Below, in pieces: positions 57,752 to 60,097 of a DNA stretch of 60,097 nucleotides. Source of the DNA: Brugia malayi (Eukaryota; Nematoda; Chromadorea; Rhabditida; Onchocercidae); NCBI RefSeq assembly GCF_000002995.4, contig NW_025062302.1, positions 1 to 60,097 of the forward strand, written 5' to 3'. The position numbers were made by a program, and so were the translations under genes. Below the pieces are notes generated by a model. The model saw only the letters and a list, made by a program, of their open reading frames with translations. It did not search any database and was not told the origin of the DNA. Within the stretch, counting starts at the first letter, position 1; each line of letters begins with the position of its first letter.

Positions 57752-59192
57752 ATGTTGTCAATAAGAGATGGATCATTGGCGGTACTTCTATTATTGTTTA
57801 TTGCGATAGCATTAGTCTTTTTGCAAAGAGCCAGTGATATAGAATCCAAGACAGACATACAAATTGGTCAGCAGGTATTAATAGGAGGATGGCAAGAATG
57901 CAGTCCGGATGACAATGAAATACAGGTTATTTCCTCTTTTTATTCATGCTTTTTTCATTTTTTTTCCCTACACAAACACTCTATCATTTTTTTAAGTAAA
58001 TATTTTGCTTTAAATTTATAAACATTTAAATGTCATAAGTCAATTACATCTTTTACTTCACGTTCACGTTCCTACGTCTAATTTATCCGTCATGTATATA
58101 TGTCTTTACCAATTCCTGTTAAATTTTTGTTCTGGGGTATTTGACATATCTGTACGAATTATAAGAATTATGTTTTTCTATTTGCATAGGAACTATTGCC
58201 AAATGTTTTAACTAAAGTAAATCAACAATCAAACGATGAGTACCATTTGATGCCAATCAAATTGCTAAAAGTTTCATCTCAAGTTGTCGCCGGTGTGAAA
58301 TATAAGATGGAAGTACAGGTTGCTCGATCAGAATGCAAAAAAGTATGCTTCTAGTGGTAATTTCGGAATTTATAATATTCTTTAGCTTTCCTGAATCCTA
58401 ATGAGAAATGACTGAAGGTGACATTTTGCCATAGGAAAATAGAGAAAGTGGTGAGGAAAAAGGAGAAGCAAAAAAGAAGAACAATTTCTTTGAAAACAAA
58501 GTAATGAAACTTGAAATATTCATTTAGAGCACTTTGCATGTCTCTTGAAAAGTTAAATTTTCAGAGTGCAAGTGAGCAAGTTAACTTGAAAACATGTAAA
58601 AAATTGGAAGGACATCCGGATCAGGTTTGTTGCATGTAATTTCAAGATAAAGTGAAAATGTTGACATTGAAATAATTTGACTGTAAGTAACATTTGGATT
58701 CGGAAATGAACCAATCGACCTGAATTAGATGAATCTAATCTTAATGATATTTTTTCTCTAATGCTTTATGTTTTGGGCTTTCACTATGTAAAATTGAAAG
58801 AGAAGAAATATATTCGAAGCGCTGTGTTATATGGCATGGCAGAGTAGAACATTCTTAGATCAATGTTCTCATTCAAACTGTGATGACAATAGTTTGAAAT
58901 ACGAACTTGAAAGTAAAATTCACTTTTGAGGATGTAAGCACTTGCCAAAAGGTACTTATGTGAGACTTGCACAAGGCATTAAATTATTTCTTTTAATTAA
59001 TTTGAGTGTAGTAGATTTTGCAATGGATCAGTTATTGCAAAACATATATTTAGCATTTATTTTACATTTTAATTATGTATTAACTATTTTTCTAATCTTT
59101 TTCAGGTGATGACATTGGAGGTATGGGAGAAACCATGGGAAGATTTTTTGCAGGTGAATATTTTGGAGACAAAGGTACTCTCGTCAGTATGA
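57752..59192 (+). CDS. cpi-2: Secreted type 2 cystatin, filarial CPI-2/onchocystatin type
   Basis: Four phase-0 coding exons: 57752-57925, 58190-58342, 58565-58624 and 59106-59192, with GT-AG introns of 264, 222 and 481 bp. Product 157 residues. The ATG at 57752 is followed by a hydrophobic signal peptide (about residues 8-24). All three cystatin contact regions are present: the N-terminal GG (45-46), QVVAG (89-93) and PW (139-140), which wedge into papain-like cysteine proteases. SND at 72-74 matches the Asn-centred site with which type 2 cystatins inhibit legumain-type asparaginyl endopeptidases. Cys107 and Cys120 probably form the conserved disulphide; Cys50, near the N-terminal wedge, is an extra unpaired Cys. 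In filariae such cystatins are secreted and dampen host antigen processing. A polyadenylation signal AATAAA lies at 59413. The gene has no lesion. Its orthologue assignment is from recognition of the family pattern. Confidence 0.93.
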
Positions 59193-59412
59193 TTGTCTCT
59201 GTGATTATCAGTCCTATTTCATACTATTATTTTCAGTGCTTTTTAGTACTTTTCGATTTAGTGTTACGTCTTTTTTTTTTCGCTGCATTTTGTAATTTTA
59301 TAAAAATTAATGTTTTAATTGGTGCATAAATATTTGGATTTGGTAATGCTAGTATGCTGCATATCAATTGATTATTTTAAGACACTTTAGATTACCTGAG
59401 ACTCTCAGAAAG

Positions 59413-59418
59413 AATAAA
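59413..59418 (+). terminator. Likely polyadenylation signal of the cystatin gene
   Basis: The first AATAAA downstream of the stop codon, 220 bases after it. Further copies at about 59484 and 59515 are alternatives. Confidence 0.5.
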
Positions 59419-59569
59419 TTTATACTTGTTTTTCTTATCAATTGAGTCATTTAACTAAGTGCATTCCATTTTTTTAAAAGATGAATAAACTTGAGAAAAT
59501 GTTTTATAATTTGCAATAAATATAAGAAACCACTCGCTACTGTAACTAACCATTTGCTAAAAATTACTT

Positions 59570-59965
59570 ATGATTGCAGTGGTAGCAAGTAGCTGCAAGT
59601 GGTTACGCAGCAAGTGGTTACACGCACAGTACCGATGATTACGTAACAGGTGATTGTAAGTGGTAGCAACAGTAGCAAGTGGTTACGTAGCAGGTGATTG
59701 TAAGTGGTTGGACAGCAGGTAGCTGCAGTAAATGGTGGTTGCAAATGGTTATGCAGCAGGTGGCTGCAACAGCAAGTGGCTGCGAATAATAGGGCAGTAG
59801 ATGCAAGTTAAAATACGAATAATAGCAGTAGGTGCCAATTAAAATACTTGCAACCACTTGCAATAGGTTGCTGTGGTGGTGAGTAGTGCAAATAACAAGA
59901 AATGCAGCAAGTATAGCAAGTAGGAGCAAGCGGTTCAACAATAATTTTACCAATTTTATGTTTGT
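59570..59965. repeat. Irregular minisatellite based on AGCAAGTGGTTACG
   Basis: About 400 bp made of degenerate short units such as GCAAGTGGTTACG, CAGGTGATTGTAAGTGG and GCAGGTGGCTGCAA. The minus strand is open for 134 codons through it (59639-60043), but the product is a low-complexity Leu/His/Cys/Tyr string that follows the repeat, so it is not called as a gene. The remaining bases to 60097 show nothing. Confidence 0.8.
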
Positions 59966-60097
59966 TAACAACACTAAATTATGGCATCGTCCAATTTTAG
60001 TTCCTTTGTCTGTACTACTTGCTATACTTGCATCCAGATTCACTTAGATTCAATCAGTTAATATTATAAAACAGTATGATGCCTCATGTAGTGGTTT

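Noticed and set aside
59639..60043. A 134-codon minus-strand frame
   Set aside because: It follows the minisatellite, has low-complexity composition and no start context or splice structure.

Overview
The window looks like one chromosome end of a filarial (clade III) nematode. Three independent signs support this: almost 9 kb of (GCCTAA)n, the nematode telomere repeat, in the orientation of a left-hand chromosome end; a four-exon type 2 cystatin gene at the right edge with the features of filarial secreted cystatins (onchocystatin/CPI-2 type); and decayed bacterial genes that look like nuclear transfers from a Wolbachia-type endosymbiont. Base composition is strongly AT-rich outside the telomere and the first 2.5 kb of subtelomere.

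Layout: 1-8939 telomere with scattered variant units. 8940-9064 a three-copy minisatellite and a short telomeric stub. 9065-11390 GC-rich subtelomeric repeats: a 158-bp tandem pair, then two diverged copies of a roughly 0.8-1 kb unit. 11640-14625 AT-rich tandem array R1. 14626-20756 AT-rich sequence with no supported gene. 20757-21358 a possible two-exon gene of unknown function. 21380-33570 a 12-kb array (R2) of about 35 diverged units of about 340 bp, several with short telomeric tracts at the same internal position. 33578-35017 two degraded bacterial genes on the minus strand (an IMP dehydrogenase and an alpha/beta hydrolase) separated by two tRNA-like modules. 35018-41810 an almost complete BEL/Pao LTR retrotransposon (minus strand) with paired LTRs of about 95% identity, broken by one frameshift and one stop. 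43020-44560 and 53541-54710 two heavily decayed BEL/Pao pol copies (plus strand). Between these lies a tandem duplication (46165-48371 and 48815-51667) carrying two C2H2 zinc-finger genes with 8 and 13 intact fingers. 57752-59192 the cystatin gene. 59570-59965 a minisatellite.

The ordinary coding content is therefore small: the cystatin gene (well supported), two zinc-finger paralogues (coding exon well supported, 5' ends uncertain), and one weak hypothetical gene. The rest is telomere, subtelomeric satellite, mobile elements and transferred bacterial DNA. The most interesting material is the pair of bacterial pseudogenes beside the BEL/Pao element, the recent copy-number change and partial homogenisation of the zinc-finger pair, the satellite array whose units each keep a TGACCA-based inverted repeat and sometimes embedded telomere repeats, and an env-like tail on the BEL/Pao polyprotein that runs straight into its LTR. 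I found no coherent new multi-gene system. All calls come from reading the sequence; no database search was possible.
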